Below, piece by piece: positions 1-8,055 of a stretch of DNA of 63,755 nt. Source of the DNA: Subtercola boreus (GTDB taxonomy: Bacteria; Actinomycetota; Actinomycetes; Actinomycetales; Microbacteriaceae); NCBI RefSeq assembly GCF_003399625.1, contig NZ_NBXA01000053.1, positions 1-63,755 on the forward strand. The letters run 5' to 3'. The position numbers were made by a program, and so were the translations under genes. The first letter of the stretch is position 1. Every line of letters begins with the position of its first letter. The notes under the pieces were generated by a model, which saw only the letters and a list, made by a program, of their open reading frames with translations, ran no database searches and was not told the origin of the DNA.

Positions 1-90
1 AGGACACGCTGGACAGTGCGGTGGAAACCCGCGCTGAACGCGTTCGCGATCACCTTCGCCGACCGCTGGCCGGCAGCAGAAACCTACTAA
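1..90 (+). CDS. C-terminal end of an IS256-family (mutator) transposase, truncated by window edge
   Basis: Frame 1 reads 29 residues to a TAA at 88-90. The text includes WTVRWKPALNAFAITF and ends DRWPAAETY, the characteristic C-terminus of actinobacterial IS256-type DDE transposases. Only the tail is inside the window, so the state of the rest of the element is unknown. The A/C-rich stretch after the stop (about 91-135) should hold the right terminal inverted repeat, but I cannot define it without the left end. The family call rests on the tail motif alone. Confidence 0.7.
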   Translation, partial: RTRWTVRWKPALNAFAITFADRWPAAETY

Positions 91-227
91 CCAAAAATGC
101 CGGAAACACCGAAAACGTTACAGACCCGGTTGTGCTGACACGGCCTGTTTCTCGCAGCTATGTGTCGCAACCTCCGTCTAGAATTGGTGTAGCGAAGTAC
201 GGTTGTGGGACAGGTGGGGGAGTGGTT

Positions 228-806
228 ATGGGCAGGTTGATTGGGTATGCGCGGGTGTCGACGAAGAACCAGGACACCGACCGTCAAGAGCAAGATCTTT
301 TGGCTGCGGGGGTGCGCCGGGATGATTTGTATGTGGATCATGGGGTGAGTGGGGCCAGGGCGAGCCGGCCGGAGTTTGATCGGGCGTTGTTGGCGTTGCA
401 TGACGGTGACACTCTGGTTGTGACGACGCTTGACCGGTTGGGCCGGTCAACACAGAACATGCTGGCGTTGCCGGACATGCTTCGGGGGAGAGGCGCGGGT
501 CTTCGGGTGCTGAACTTGGGGGGTGGGAATGTGGACACGGGGACCCCGATGGGGTCGATGGTGTTCACGGTGATGGCGGCTCTTGCGCAGATGGAGCTCG
601 ACATCAAGCGGGAACGCATCACGGACAGCGTGACAAAACGCCGCGCAGCAGGGAAGGACCTCGGTGGGAGGCGTCAGCAGTTCACAGATAGTCAGATCGC
701 GAACGCACGCCGTCTGATTGATGCGGGGGAGCCGGCAGCTCAGGTCGCTAGGGATCTGGGCATGTCACGGGCGACGTTGTACCGGCGGATTGGGTCGTTG
801 ACTTAG
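228..806 (+). CDS. Serine recombinase / resolvase (Tn3 resolvase-invertase type)
   Basis: This 192-residue protein matches the small resolvase/invertase family in length. The N-terminal catalytic domain opens MGRLIGYARVST with the nucleophilic serine at residue 11, followed by the conserved LDRLGRS region and the long E-helix. The C-terminus is a helix-turn-helix (ARDLGMSRATLYRRI). The ATG at 228 is chosen because homology begins there and a GGTGGGGGAG ribosome site lies just upstream. The frame stays open upstream but that part has no resolvase character. It sits between two transposase remnants, so it probably belongs to a transposon or plasmid resolution system. Substrate sites were not identified. 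Confidence 0.88.
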   Translation: MGRLIGYARVSTKNQDTDRQEQDLLAAGVRRDDLYVDHGVSGARASRPEFDRALLALHDGDTLVVTTLDRLGRSTQNMLALPDMLRGRGAGLRVLNLGGGNVDTGTPMGSMVFTVMAALAQMELDIKRERITDSVTKRRAAGKDLGGRRQQFTDSQIANARRLIDAGEPAAQVARDLGMSRATLYRRIGSLT

Positions 807-925
807 TAGACACTGAGGGTGCCGGGGAGTTGTCGACGCGATTGTTGAAGCTTGCTTAAGCACCTTTCGATGATGTTGCGCCCCCGGTGGTAGGAGCGCT
901 GGACAGGATCTCGACGGCCGGCCCC
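803..925 (-). pseudogene. IS5-family transposase C-terminal remnant
   Basis: The minus strand reads a tail containing YHRGRNIIERCLSKLQQSRR. This resembles the (R/N)xxVERxFxxLKxxR motif close to the C-terminus of IS5-type (IS427/ISL2-like) transposases, where the catalytic Glu lies. No upstream DDE domain is present: the neighbouring DNA is taken by the 1008-1670 gene, so this is a fragment. It ends against the recombinase stop codon. The motif is short, so the assignment is moderate. Confidence 0.45.
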
Positions 926-1007
926 GATAGGAGACTGACAGCCCGATTGATGGTGCCGTTCGTTTCGTCGCTGGTGGTGACTCTGCCGCGGAGGTCGTCC
1001 GGGATTC

Positions 1008-1670
1008 CTATTGTCGTTTTGTGTGCGTGGTGGTGTCTGGGAGGGCGAGGCGGAGCGTGTGGTTGATGGTTCGGGTGTCGTAGGTGGCGGGGTCGAATGG
1101 GTGCCGGGGGTTGTTGTGCGCGCTGGTGACCCATTCGGTGAGGTCGTGGTGTTCATGGTCGGTGGGGTCGCTGAGGACGTCGAGGATGTGGTCGTAACCA
1201 TCGATGCCGCCGCTGTCTTCAAGAGGGCAACGCCGCTCACCCCGGATCACCGTGACGGTGGGGTCATCGGGTTTCATCGGGAGGGCTTCGATGAAATCCA
1301 GGCGGTGCAGCCAGTTGTCGCCGAGGTCGTACATATAGAACAGGGGCGCTTGTTCGGTGAGCACATCGCGGAGGGCGAAGTCTTCCTCAGCGAGGTAGAC
1401 GCCGTCATCGTCGTCTTCGCGGAGGAACGGGGACGCCCATCGTCTTGGCCGCATCGGGGTGATGGTGCCGTTCACGTTCGGGTCGTAATCGAGGAATTCG
1501 TGCAGGTGAGTGTTCTCCCAGCCCATCACGGTCTGGAGTGCATCGTGGACGTGGGGCAGGCGAAGGTCCGCATTGATTTCGAAAAGCCGCCAGATCTCCG
1601 GATCGCTGTCGATGAGATGAACCCTGACTCGGAAAAGAGCCGGACCGGTTTGTTTCACTCCTGCCGTCAT
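1008..1670 (-). CDS. Plasmid pRiA4b ORF-3-like protein
   Basis: The 220-residue product resembles the pRiA4b ORF-3 family, a fold of unknown function common on plasmids and in mobile regions. Visible hallmarks are an N-terminal strand (ALFRVRVHLIDSDPEIWR), then HDALQTVMGWENTHLHEF, and later FYMYDLGDNWLHRL and a GERRCPLED...GGIDGY segment. I chose the ATG at 1670 because the upstream part of the open frame is Arg-rich and lacks family similarity. It lies in the mobile-element-rich left flank, consistent with an accessory origin. Molecular role unknown. Confidence 0.8.
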   Translation of the reverse strand: MTAGVKQTGPALFRVRVHLIDSDPEIWRLFEINADLRLPHVHDALQTVMGWENTHLHEFLDYDPNVNGTITPMRPRRWASPFLREDDDDGVYLAEEDFALRDVLTEQAPLFYMYDLGDNWLHRLDFIEALPMKPDDPTVTVIRGERRCPLEDSGGIDGYDHILDVLSDPTDHEHHDLTEWVTSAHNNPRHPFDPATYDTRTINHTLRLALPDTTTHTKRQ

Positions 1671-1795
1671 CCCCAGATTCTCCCACGGCGGCAGCCAAGG
1701 GCGGTGGGTGCGTATCCAGGATGTCCGTGCCGAGGAATCGGCCTCGAGCTTTTTCACGCCCCGTCCGTACGCACCGTGTTGGATAGGCTTGGTCA

Positions 1796-1969
1796 ATGGT
1801 TGAGCACATCGAAGACTGTGACGTCTATGCTGCATCGTCGTACAAGGTCGCTATTTCCCATGGTCATCGGATGATGCAAAAGGTCAATCTGAAGGCACGG
1901 ATCGACACGGAAACCGGTGAGGTCACGTTCTACGTGCCGCTGGACATGATCGACACACTCCGCGACTAA
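1796..1969 (+). CDS. Small hypothetical protein (57 aa)
   Basis: An ATG at 1796 opens a 57-codon frame ending TAA at 1969. The product begins MVEHIEDCDVYAASSYKVAI and ends FYVPLDMIDTLRD. It is acidic, without membrane segments or cysteine pairs beyond a single Cys. Codon use is high in third-position G/C like neighbouring real genes, and no competing frame looks better. There is no obvious Shine-Dalgarno. I do not recognise a family. Confidence 0.4.
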   Translation: MVEHIEDCDVYAASSYKVAISHGHRMMQKVNLKARIDTETGEVTFYVPLDMIDTLRD

Positions 1970-2130
1970 TCCCCGATCCCAGCAAACAGACAGAATCGGG
2001 TACCGATTCAGGCCCCTCAAGTCGGACCCTCAATGAGAGTGAAACTTGGCGCGGAACTGGAAGCGTGGGTGTCCGCCCCACTAGGTTCGCAGGAGACCGT
2101 TCGGTCTGAGAGCTGCTGGGAGAGGTTGCC

Positions 2131-2418
2131 ATGAAAGCGGAGTGGGATGAGTCGTTCTTCGAACGCGTTCAGGTTGACGCCGCGGTGTACTGGGTCTGCT
2201 TCTGGACGCATGTTGTGAACTCGAGCGAGCGACACGACCCCACGAGAATCGACGGCGCCGACTCGGTTGAAGAGGTGCTGGCGTGGATAGACGCGAACGT
2301 GGGAACACGCAGCTACGAACTGTTTGTCGAGGTGGCCGACCGCGTACAGACGGTGGATCACGGCAGGGTTGACGCAAAAAAGCTCGTGCGCTTAGCGAGA
2401 GACATTCGTCCGTCCTGA
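2131..2418 (+). CDS. Hypothetical protein (95 aa)
   Basis: The frame starts at ATG 2131 preceded by GGGAGAGG at good spacing and ends TGA at 2418. The 95-residue product begins MKAEWDESFFERVQVDAAVY and is rich in acidic residues and tryptophan, with no predicted membrane helix. Open frames on the opposite strand over the same DNA are Arg/Ser/Pro-rich shadows. I recognise no domain. It follows the 57-aa gene after about 160 bp. Confidence 0.5.
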   Translation: MKAEWDESFFERVQVDAAVYWVCFWTHVVNSSERHDPTRIDGADSVEEVLAWIDANVGTRSYELFVEVADRVQTVDHGRVDAKKLVRLARDIRPS

Positions 2419-2544
2419 AACCTGGGAAGCCGACCAGGCCCTTTAAACAGACAGGGTAGCGGCCCGAAGACCGGACCCCCTCCGGAACTCTTACTCGGAC
2501 GTCGACGGGTATGCCGCTGCAGGTATCCTCGCGGTGTAGAGACT

Positions 2545-2766
2545 GTGACCGGAAGTGTCGTTTGGTGGAACGACGACGAGGGATGGGGTGCCCTGAGTTC
2601 GGACGCAGTGCCTTCGGAGGTGTTCGCGCATTTCTCCGAAGTTCAGATGGAGGGATATCGGGTTCTTCGATCTGGCCAAGACGTCGTGTTTGAGGTCGAG
2701 CACTTTCCAGCTGGTGTGGATGGCTATGTTTACCGTGCTTGGAAAATACGCGTTCCTGCTTCCTGA
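2545..2766 (+). CDS. Divergent cold-shock-domain-like small protein
   Basis: A GTG start gives 73 residues beginning MTGSVVWWNDDEGWGALSS. The arrangement matches the cold shock domain: strand 1 (GSVVWWN), a degenerate RNP1 (DEGWGAL where KGFGFI is usual), and RNP2-like VFAHFSEV. Length fits a single OB-fold (Csp proteins are about 65-75 residues). Loss of the two RNP1 Phe residues suggests altered nucleic-acid binding. The C-terminus (YVYRAWKIRV) also differs from ordinary CspA. Function as an RNA chaperone is therefore uncertain. Confidence 0.6.
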   Translation: MTGSVVWWNDDEGWGALSSDAVPSEVFAHFSEVQMEGYRVLRSGQDVVFEVEHFPAGVDGYVYRAWKIRVPAS

Positions 2767-3022
2767 TGGCCGGGCACGTCTAACTTCGCCCAAGACGGAC
2801 GTTCAGCGGAACCTCTTTGGGCTCACGCTAACCGAGAGGGGCAGCCTGTGGGAGAACGGCCAATTGGCGTCCTTCGACTCGCATGAGCTTTCCTGAAACT
2901 TGGCTTGGCCGAAGGGTGAGGTTTTCGGGCACGGGGAGCGGCTGGCGTGGTCTGTCGGCGCATCGCTTGGAGCTACTTTCCCAACTAGAGCATTGGGCGA
3001 GCCCCTGGTTTCCAGTTCTTGG

Positions 3023-3856
3023 TCAGGCCGTGGGTTTCCAGGACGATGCTGAGCCGGCCAAAACAGATTCGGTACGAACGGTGAGGGTCGTATCGACGTG
3101 CACGAGGTCCCCGCTTTCGATCGGCTGCCAGTTCGTTTCGTCATCCATGCGTTCACTGGCGATGACAACGCTCGGGTAGTCGAGGAGCTCGTCGGACTTG
3201 GCATGCAGATGCGACCCGCGAGCTGTGAACTTTCTCAATTCCGGTCCGACGCCGCCTGCGGGCCGCTCCAGCAGGTAGAGAGAATCTGTTGCCGGGTATC
3301 GCAATGCCCACAGGTCGGTGGGAGTGGTGAGCACGAAGTTGAGCGAGGTGATCGGAACGTTGTCATCAAGCCAGCTGACGGCCGCGACGATGCCGTCGCG
3401 GACGTTTCCGCCGTGCTGACGTGTCTCGGCGGTGATCAGAGCGAAGATACGCTCACTGTCGGTCTCGCCCATGACGAGCCCTGAACCGCCGCGGCTCACC
3501 AGTTGCGCGTCGAGTTCGGACATCCCGCCGATGTCTCCGTTGTGTGCAAAAAGCCGATCGTGCTGCAGGAAGGGGTGCGTGTTCGCCATTGTCTTGCCGC
3601 CCTTAGTGGAGTGCCTGACGTGAGCCACGAAGGTTGTGCCGCGCAGCCGGTGGGCTTCCTTCGTGAAGGAGGGGGTGTCCCAGGCCGGCAGGGGCCGCTT
3701 TTGCACGTTTGGTGAACCGTCCTCCCCGAAGGTTCCGATGCCGAAGCCGTCGGTGTTCGTCGTGCTCTGTGCGATGAGGCTGTCTGCCGCTTCGACCAGC
3801 CAGAACTCGGCTGTCGCGACCATGCGACCGGTGTGTAGCCCGAACAACCGGCACAT
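3023..3856 (-). CDS. Class II glutamine amidotransferase (YafJ-like)
   Basis: This 277-residue protein starts MCRLFGLHTGR, so Cys2 becomes the N-terminal nucleophile after Met removal, as in Ntn-type glutamine amidotransferases. Other family marks are FVAHVRHSTKG (Arg that binds glutamine), HPFLQHDRLFAHNGDIGG (oxyanion-hole Asn/Gly) and GETDSERIFALI. The ATG at 3856 is preferred over an ATG 15 nt upstream: it puts Cys at position 2 and has AAAGGCGG as ribosome site. There is no synthetase or acceptor domain, so the physiological ammonia acceptor is unknown. It is transcribed divergently from the stress operon at 4161. Confidence 0.85.
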   Translation of the reverse strand: MCRLFGLHTGRMVATAEFWLVEAADSLIAQSTTNTDGFGIGTFGEDGSPNVQKRPLPAWDTPSFTKEAHRLRGTTFVAHVRHSTKGGKTMANTHPFLQHDRLFAHNGDIGGMSELDAQLVSRGGSGLVMGETDSERIFALITAETRQHGGNVRDGIVAAVSWLDDNVPITSLNFVLTTPTDLWALRYPATDSLYLLERPAGGVGPELRKFTARGSHLHAKSDELLDYPSVVIASERMDDETNWQPIESGDLVHVDTTLTVRTESVLAGSASSWKPTA

Positions 3857-4058
3857 GTGACCGCCTTTCAAACGTTCCCGTCAGACTACGCGCGACATGT
3901 TGCTGCAGCTGCAGAGGGAGCTGGCCCGCCCACTGTCCCGGGGGAAGGGCGGAGCCGTGCGATAAGCCGCGCGACTCGCACGGATAGAACAGTGAAGCTC
4001 GGCGAGAACGTCCTCTGCGTCGTGGGGTCGGCCCGTTCTTCGCGCAGCCCGGCATTGT

Positions 4059-4072
4059 GGGACCTTTGGCAC
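4059..4072 (+). promoter_or_regulatory. DevR/DosR-type box (site I)
   Basis: GGGACCTTTGGCAC fits the GGGAC-N4-GNCCC pattern with the right arm as GGCAC. It lies about 90 bp before the DUF883-like/USP/bAERF operon. Confidence 0.6.
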
Positions 4073-4104
4073 TGGGCGGCGCGTACGGGGAGGGGCTGAA
4101 TGGT

Positions 4105-4140
4105 GTGGGAGGGTCGGCCGATCGCCCGAGGGCCTCCCAC
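4105..4140 (+). other. Inverted repeat in the leader of the 4161 operon
   Basis: GTGGGAGG at 4105-4112 pairs with CCTCCCAC at 4133-4140 around a GC-rich 20-nt spacer. It ends 20 nt before the start codon, so it could form an mRNA hairpin or be a protein-binding site. Role unknown. Confidence 0.4.
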
Positions 4141-4160
4141 TACTCGAAGGACGACATCGC

Positions 4161-4481
4161 ATGAGCACTCCGCAGGACGCCACGCCGGACACGGCGATCT
4201 CCACCGTCGCAGACCACGCCCACCACTCCATCGACCGCATCGCCGGAGTCACCAGGACCGCTGAGAACGATGTCCGGGCTTCCATGCGCGACGGCGTGAG
4301 GGCGGCAAAAGACGTCAAGGCGAGGGCAACGGCAGGAGCTGCTGACGGCCGATCGCAGGCGAGATCGACGGTTGCGACGTTCAACGACCGCGCGTCCGCA
4401 CACCCCGGGTTCCTGTTCGCCGCCGGAGCAGGGCTCGCACTCGGCGCCGTTCTCGTTCGCGCTGCCATCCGCCGCCTCTAG
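4161..4481 (+). CDS. DUF883/ElaB-YqjD-like membrane-anchored protein
   Basis: This 106-residue protein has an amphipathic Ala/Arg/Asp-rich helical region (about residues 10-80) followed by one C-terminal membrane segment (HPGFLFAAGAGLALGAVLV) and a basic tail AAIRRL. That is the architecture of the DUF883 (ElaB/YqjD) family, in which inactive ribosomes can be tethered to the inner membrane in stationary phase. The start has AAGGACG upstream. It leads an operon with a universal stress protein (27-nt gap) and a bAERF-type protein behind a DevR-type box, consistent with dormancy or stress. Ribosome binding here is inferred from the family only. Confidence 0.6.
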   Translation: MSTPQDATPDTAISTVADHAHHSIDRIAGVTRTAENDVRASMRDGVRAAKDVKARATAGAADGRSQARSTVATFNDRASAHPGFLFAAGAGLALGAVLVRAAIRRL

Positions 4482-4508
4482 GTTCTATACGACGTAGGAG
4501 ACGCAGCT

Positions 4509-5075
4509 ATGAACACGACGATCGCCTCACGCGCACACCCTTCCTCCTTAGCGATCGGCGATTCGGCACCCACAGTATGGCCATCCGGCCGTGTCGTCGT
4601 GGGAGTCGACGGATCGGCAGCATCAGTGTCTGCTCTTCGCCGAGGGATTGTGATTGCGCGCGCACTCCAAGTACCTCTGCAAGCAATCATCGTCTGGCGT
4701 TTCCCGACGGGCGTGTTGGAAGTCTTCCCGTCCGACTATTCACCGGAACAGGATGCCGTCGACCAGTTGACGGCCGTGACGTCCGCAGTCTTCGAAGGCT
4801 CCCCTCCCGATGACCTGATCCAGACGGCCATCGAAGGGTATCCCGCCGAAGTGCTCATCGAGATCAGCAGTGACGCCGCAATGCTGATCGTGGGAAGCCG
4901 CGGCAGAGGAGAAGTCGCTTCGCTCATCCTCGGATCGGTCAGCGCGGAGTGCGCCGAGAAAGCCCACTGTCCCGTTCTCGTCATGCACGGGACGTCAGCT
5001 GCAGAATCAGCCCAGAACCTGCTCGATGTAAGCACCAGCGATGCGACCGCCACCGCGTCGACTGCTGGTCATTAA
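4509..5075 (+). CDS. Universal stress protein, single UspA domain
   Basis: The 188-residue product has an N-terminal extension of about 28 residues, then RVVVGVDGSAASVSALRRG, the first UspA strand and helix. The ATP-binding signature G-x2-G-x9-G-(S/T) is intact (GSRGRGEVASLILGS near residues 129-143), followed by HCPVLVMH. It should therefore bind ATP like the Rv2623 class. GTAGGAGAC precedes the ATG. It is the second gene of the operon behind DevR-type site I. Rv2623 is a DosR-regulon gene in mycobacteria, which matches this context. Confidence 0.9.
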   Translation: MNTTIASRAHPSSLAIGDSAPTVWPSGRVVVGVDGSAASVSALRRGIVIARALQVPLQAIIVWRFPTGVLEVFPSDYSPEQDAVDQLTAVTSAVFEGSPPDDLIQTAIEGYPAEVLIEISSDAAMLIVGSRGRGEVASLILGSVSAECAEKAHCPVLVMHGTSAAESAQNLLDVSTSDATATASTAGH

Positions 5076-5133
5076 CCGACCGCAGGTGTCTTCGCCATCA
5101 TCGATCACGCCCGAGCACAGTCAGGAACCCACC

Positions 5134-6240
5134 ATGCCTAGAAACCCGAACGAAGACCTTGCAGAGCTTGTGAACACCGGCGGCTCGTTCTCGAGAGTGT
5201 TGGCCGGGTTCCCCGTCGACCTGGTCGAAGCGGCCCGCCCCGGGCCTCGGGCCAGGTCCATCACCCGGGCACTGGAAGCTGCCGGATCACCAGCATCAGA
5301 CGTCACCCTGATCGAAGGCATCCTGGCCGAACACGCGGAGGACCGCGAGCAGGTCCCCCGTTTCCTCCTCGTGCGCGACGGGAAGCTGGTCATCGATGAA
5401 TTCCTTTTCGGCAATGATATGCACTCAGACGAGGCGGGTTACGACCGTCTACCCAACCTGATTCCGCTGATCGTGCAACGCCAGTCGATGGTGCCGTACG
5501 TTGTGCTCGAGGCCTCTGCTGGGGGTGGCCGCATCCGCACCTTCCTCTCCGGACGAGAGCACTCCGACAGTGATGAGCGCATGATCGGTGAAGCGGAGCA
5601 TCTGCACGAGGCAAAAGGCGGGGGGCTCTCACACCGACCTCACGCACACCACACCGAAGAGATCTGGAAACGCAACGCGTCAGAGCTCGCCCAGGCGGTC
5701 AACGAGCTCATTGTACGGAACCGCGTGCACCTCCTGGTCGTGACAGGCGACCCACACGTCGTCGACCTCGTCGCGGCCGCGCTCACAGCGCCGGCCAAGG
5801 CGATACTCGTAACCCTCGGCTCCGATACCCTCGCCGCTGGGGCATCGGATGAACAACTCGACGAACTCGTTTCGACAAGCCTGGCCCGTCTCCGTCGCAC
5901 GCACCAGGAGGACGTGATCAGCCGGGCCGCAATGCAGGAAGGCGTCGACAATTCAGGAACGGATCATCGCCTGCAGCCCCTCGTGCATGCTCTGCAGCAG
6001 GCCACCGTCGACACGCTTCTCCTTGACCTTGAGGCGCTTGGGACTCACACACTCCTGGCTCTGGACGGCCCACCCTGGATCGCCGCCGTGCCTTCAGAGA
6101 CGTTCGGAACGGCGATTGTAGAGTCTGCTCCGGCGGCGGAGGCGCTCACTCGCGCCGCGATCGCGACCGGCGCCGAGGTCACTGTCGTTGAACACGGCAC
6201 ACTCCCGGATCACGCCGCGGCAGCACTGATCCGCGGATGA
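5134..6240 (+). CDS. bAERF-type protein (Rv2629-like, eRF1/Vms1-fold relative)
   Basis: The 368-residue protein resembles Rv2629-type proteins of the bacterial archaeo-eukaryotic release factor (bAERF) family, relatives of eRF1 domain 2 and the Vms1 peptidyl-tRNA hydrolase. Visible parts are an N-terminal strand-rich domain, a central VPYVVLEASAGGGRIRTF segment, and a long C-terminal domain with HLLVVTGDPHVVDLVAAAL. The His-rich run LSHRPHAHHTEEIW precedes the release-factor-like domain. The canonical GGQ loop is not present (a GGG lies in EAKGGGLSHR). The ATG at 5134 is supported by CAGGAA. Its neighbour USP and Rv2629's membership of the DosR regulon support a hypoxia role. Enzymatic function unproven. 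Confidence 0.72.
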   Translation: MPRNPNEDLAELVNTGGSFSRVLAGFPVDLVEAARPGPRARSITRALEAAGSPASDVTLIEGILAEHAEDREQVPRFLLVRDGKLVIDEFLFGNDMHSDEAGYDRLPNLIPLIVQRQSMVPYVVLEASAGGGRIRTFLSGREHSDSDERMIGEAEHLHEAKGGGLSHRPHAHHTEEIWKRNASELAQAVNELIVRNRVHLLVVTGDPHVVDLVAAALTAPAKAILVTLGSDTLAAGASDEQLDELVSTSLARLRRTHQEDVISRAAMQEGVDNSGTDHRLQPLVHALQQATVDTLLLDLEALGTHTLLALDGPPWIAAVPSETFGTAIVESAPAAEALTRAAIATGAEVTVVEHGTLPDHAAAALIRG

Positions 6241-6354
6241 GAACAGCGCGGCTCATCTGAATCGCACATCACTCGGCACGAAGTTGAGTGCGGCTAACAA
6301 GCCAGAGGCGTCGCCGATCATCGATATACCGATCACCAGGAGGGTGAGTTCACA

Positions 6355-7971
6355 GTGACTAACGCTCTTGTCGGGCAACCGGCCGCTCACAAGGAGGGCG
6401 GGTCGCCCTTTGCGCCCCTTCGGATCCCGCTCTTCCGGGCTCTCTGGATTGCCGTCGTCGTCGCAGATATCGGCGGCTGGATGCAGACAGTCGGCGCCCA
6501 GTGGTTGCTCGTAGGTCAACCCAACGCGACCGTACTCGTCGCGTTGGTCTCCACTGCAGCCGCAGTTCCGTTCCTCATCCTAGGAATACCCGCCGGGGTG
6601 CTCGGTGAGTTCCTCAACCGACGCCGGATCTTGATCGCTGTCCAAGGCTTCCAAGTGGTCGTCGGATCTGCTCTGGCCGTCCTGACCGTAATCGGGGAGA
6701 TGTCGCCCGCTTTGCTGCTCACGCTCACGTTCCTGCTCGGCGCCGGCGATGTCCTTCAGCTGCCCGCATATCAGGCTCTCGTTCAGGAGATCGTTCCCCG
6801 TACCCAGCTGACACGTTCAACATCGCTGAGCGCAATCGGGATAAACATATCGAGGGCCGTAGGACCAGCCCTCGCAGGGCTTGCGATCAGTACGGTGGGA
6901 ATAGGCTTCGTCTTCGCGCTGAACGTCGCGACGAGCATGTTCTTCCTGATCACTGTCCTGCGGTGGCGCGGATACGCACCGCCCACCCCTCATGTCGAAC
7001 CGTTCATCGATGCCGCGCGAGCCGGCCTCCGCTATGTTCTCTACTCCGGTGTCGTGCGCAATCTCTTTCTCAGGCTTTCGTTGTTCATCATTCCGGCGAA
7101 CGCGCTCTGGGCCCTCCTTCCCTTCATCGCGAGCTCACGGCTCCACCTCGGCTCTGACGGGTACGGCTTCCTGCTCGCCGCACTCGGGCTCGGCTCGGTT
7201 TCGGGTGCTCTTCTTCTGCCACTCACCCGCACCCGATTCAGTCTCAACAGCACCACCGCTGCAGGGGCCGCACTTTTCGGAGCCGGGACAATTGCCGCGA
7301 CCCTCTCCGCTTCGCTTCCCCTCACACTGGTGGTGTTGTTCGTAACCGGTGTGGCCTGGATCGACGTGGTGGCCTCTTTCAGCGCAGCGGTTCAGATTTT
7401 CTTACCAACCTGGGTGCGTTCCCGCGGGCTATCGGTTTACCAGATCATCTTCTTCGGCGGGGCTGCGCTCGGTTCCGCATTAGCCGGCGTCGTTGCCGAG
7501 GCACTCGGAATCACCCTGGTGAATGTGGTCGCCGGAATACTGCTCCTGGTCCTTGCTTCTATCCAGTTCCTTCGCCCGCTTCCGAGGTTCGAAAACATCG
7601 ACCAGTCGACCGCGATCATCCCAACCATCGATCAGGTCATCGTCGACTCCGAACTCGATTTCACCGACGATGCCACCACGCTGGTCATTTCGAGGTGGGA
7701 CGTCGCGCCCGAGCAGCACGCCTTGTTCATCGATCACATGCGGGCCGTCGAGGCCAGCAGGCGACGCACCGGGGCGCGTCATTGGGAACTGTACGTCGAC
7801 AAAGATCACAGGGACAGCTTCGTCGAAATCTTCGATATCGGATCATGGAGAGAACATCTCGAGCAAGACCGCAGCCGGCTCACTGAATACGACCACCAAC
7901 TCCTCTCCGCCGCCGCTGAGTTGGCGTCCGGTCCACCCGAACTCACCCAACTCATCTCCACCGATCGCTGA
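6355..7971 (+). CDS. MFS transporter, EntS-like (MFS_3), with C-terminal soluble domain
   Basis: The 538-residue protein has about 12 hydrophobic segments from residue 28 to about 405 and a soluble C-terminus of roughly 120 residues (TLVISRWDVAPEQHALFIDH...FVEIFDIGSWREHLEQDRSR). The C-terminal dimeric alpha/beta-barrel-like region is typical of MFS_3/enterobactin-exporter relatives. Substrate is unknown. It has a GTG start at 6355 with ACCAGGAGGG upstream. No DevR-type box is visible in the 114-bp gap before it, so its regulation may differ from the neighbouring stress genes. Confidence 0.82.
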   Translation: MTNALVGQPAAHKEGGSPFAPLRIPLFRALWIAVVVADIGGWMQTVGAQWLLVGQPNATVLVALVSTAAAVPFLILGIPAGVLGEFLNRRRILIAVQGFQVVVGSALAVLTVIGEMSPALLLTLTFLLGAGDVLQLPAYQALVQEIVPRTQLTRSTSLSAIGINISRAVGPALAGLAISTVGIGFVFALNVATSMFFLITVLRWRGYAPPTPHVEPFIDAARAGLRYVLYSGVVRNLFLRLSLFIIPANALWALLPFIASSRLHLGSDGYGFLLAALGLGSVSGALLLPLTRTRFSLNSTTAAGAALFGAGTIAATLSASLPLTLVVLFVTGVAWIDVVASFSAAVQIFLPTWVRSRGLSVYQIIFFGGAALGSALAGVVAEALGITLVNVVAGILLLVLASIQFLRPLPRFENIDQSTAIIPTIDQVIVDSELDFTDDATTLVISRWDVAPEQHALFIDHMRAVEASRRRTGARHWELYVDKDHRDSFVEIFDIGSWREHLEQDRSRLTEYDHQLLSAAAELASGPPELTQLISTDR

Positions 7972-7999
7972 CATGCATCAGCGATCCTGGCGAAACGTG

Positions 8000-8019
8000 G
8001 ACCTCAGGATTGTGAGGTC
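8000..8019. other. Perfect 7-bp inverted repeat before the glycosyltransferase gene
   Basis: GACCTCA-N6-TGAGGTC lies between the MFS stop (7971) and the ATG at 8056. It lacks a T-tract, so an operator is as likely as a terminator. It does not match the DevR-type boxes. Confidence 0.35.
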
Positions 8020-8055
8020 AGTCGACGAACCGAGGCGGGCCGCTAGCATCGCCTC

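Larger units (their letters stand above)
3857..4160. other. Divergent intergenic region, 304 bp
   Basis: This gap separates the amidotransferase (minus) from the DUF883-like/USP operon (plus). It contains one DevR-type box (4059-4072) and an inverted repeat (4105-4140) ahead of the plus-strand operon. I see no credible gene: the open frames here are short and Arg-rich. Confidence 0.6.

Noticed and set aside
1970-2470. Imperfect repeat AAACAGACAG...CGGACCC at about 1984-2030 and 2446-2480
   Set aside because: Only 10 bases are identical and flanks diverge. Not enough to call attachment sites or a transposon scar.
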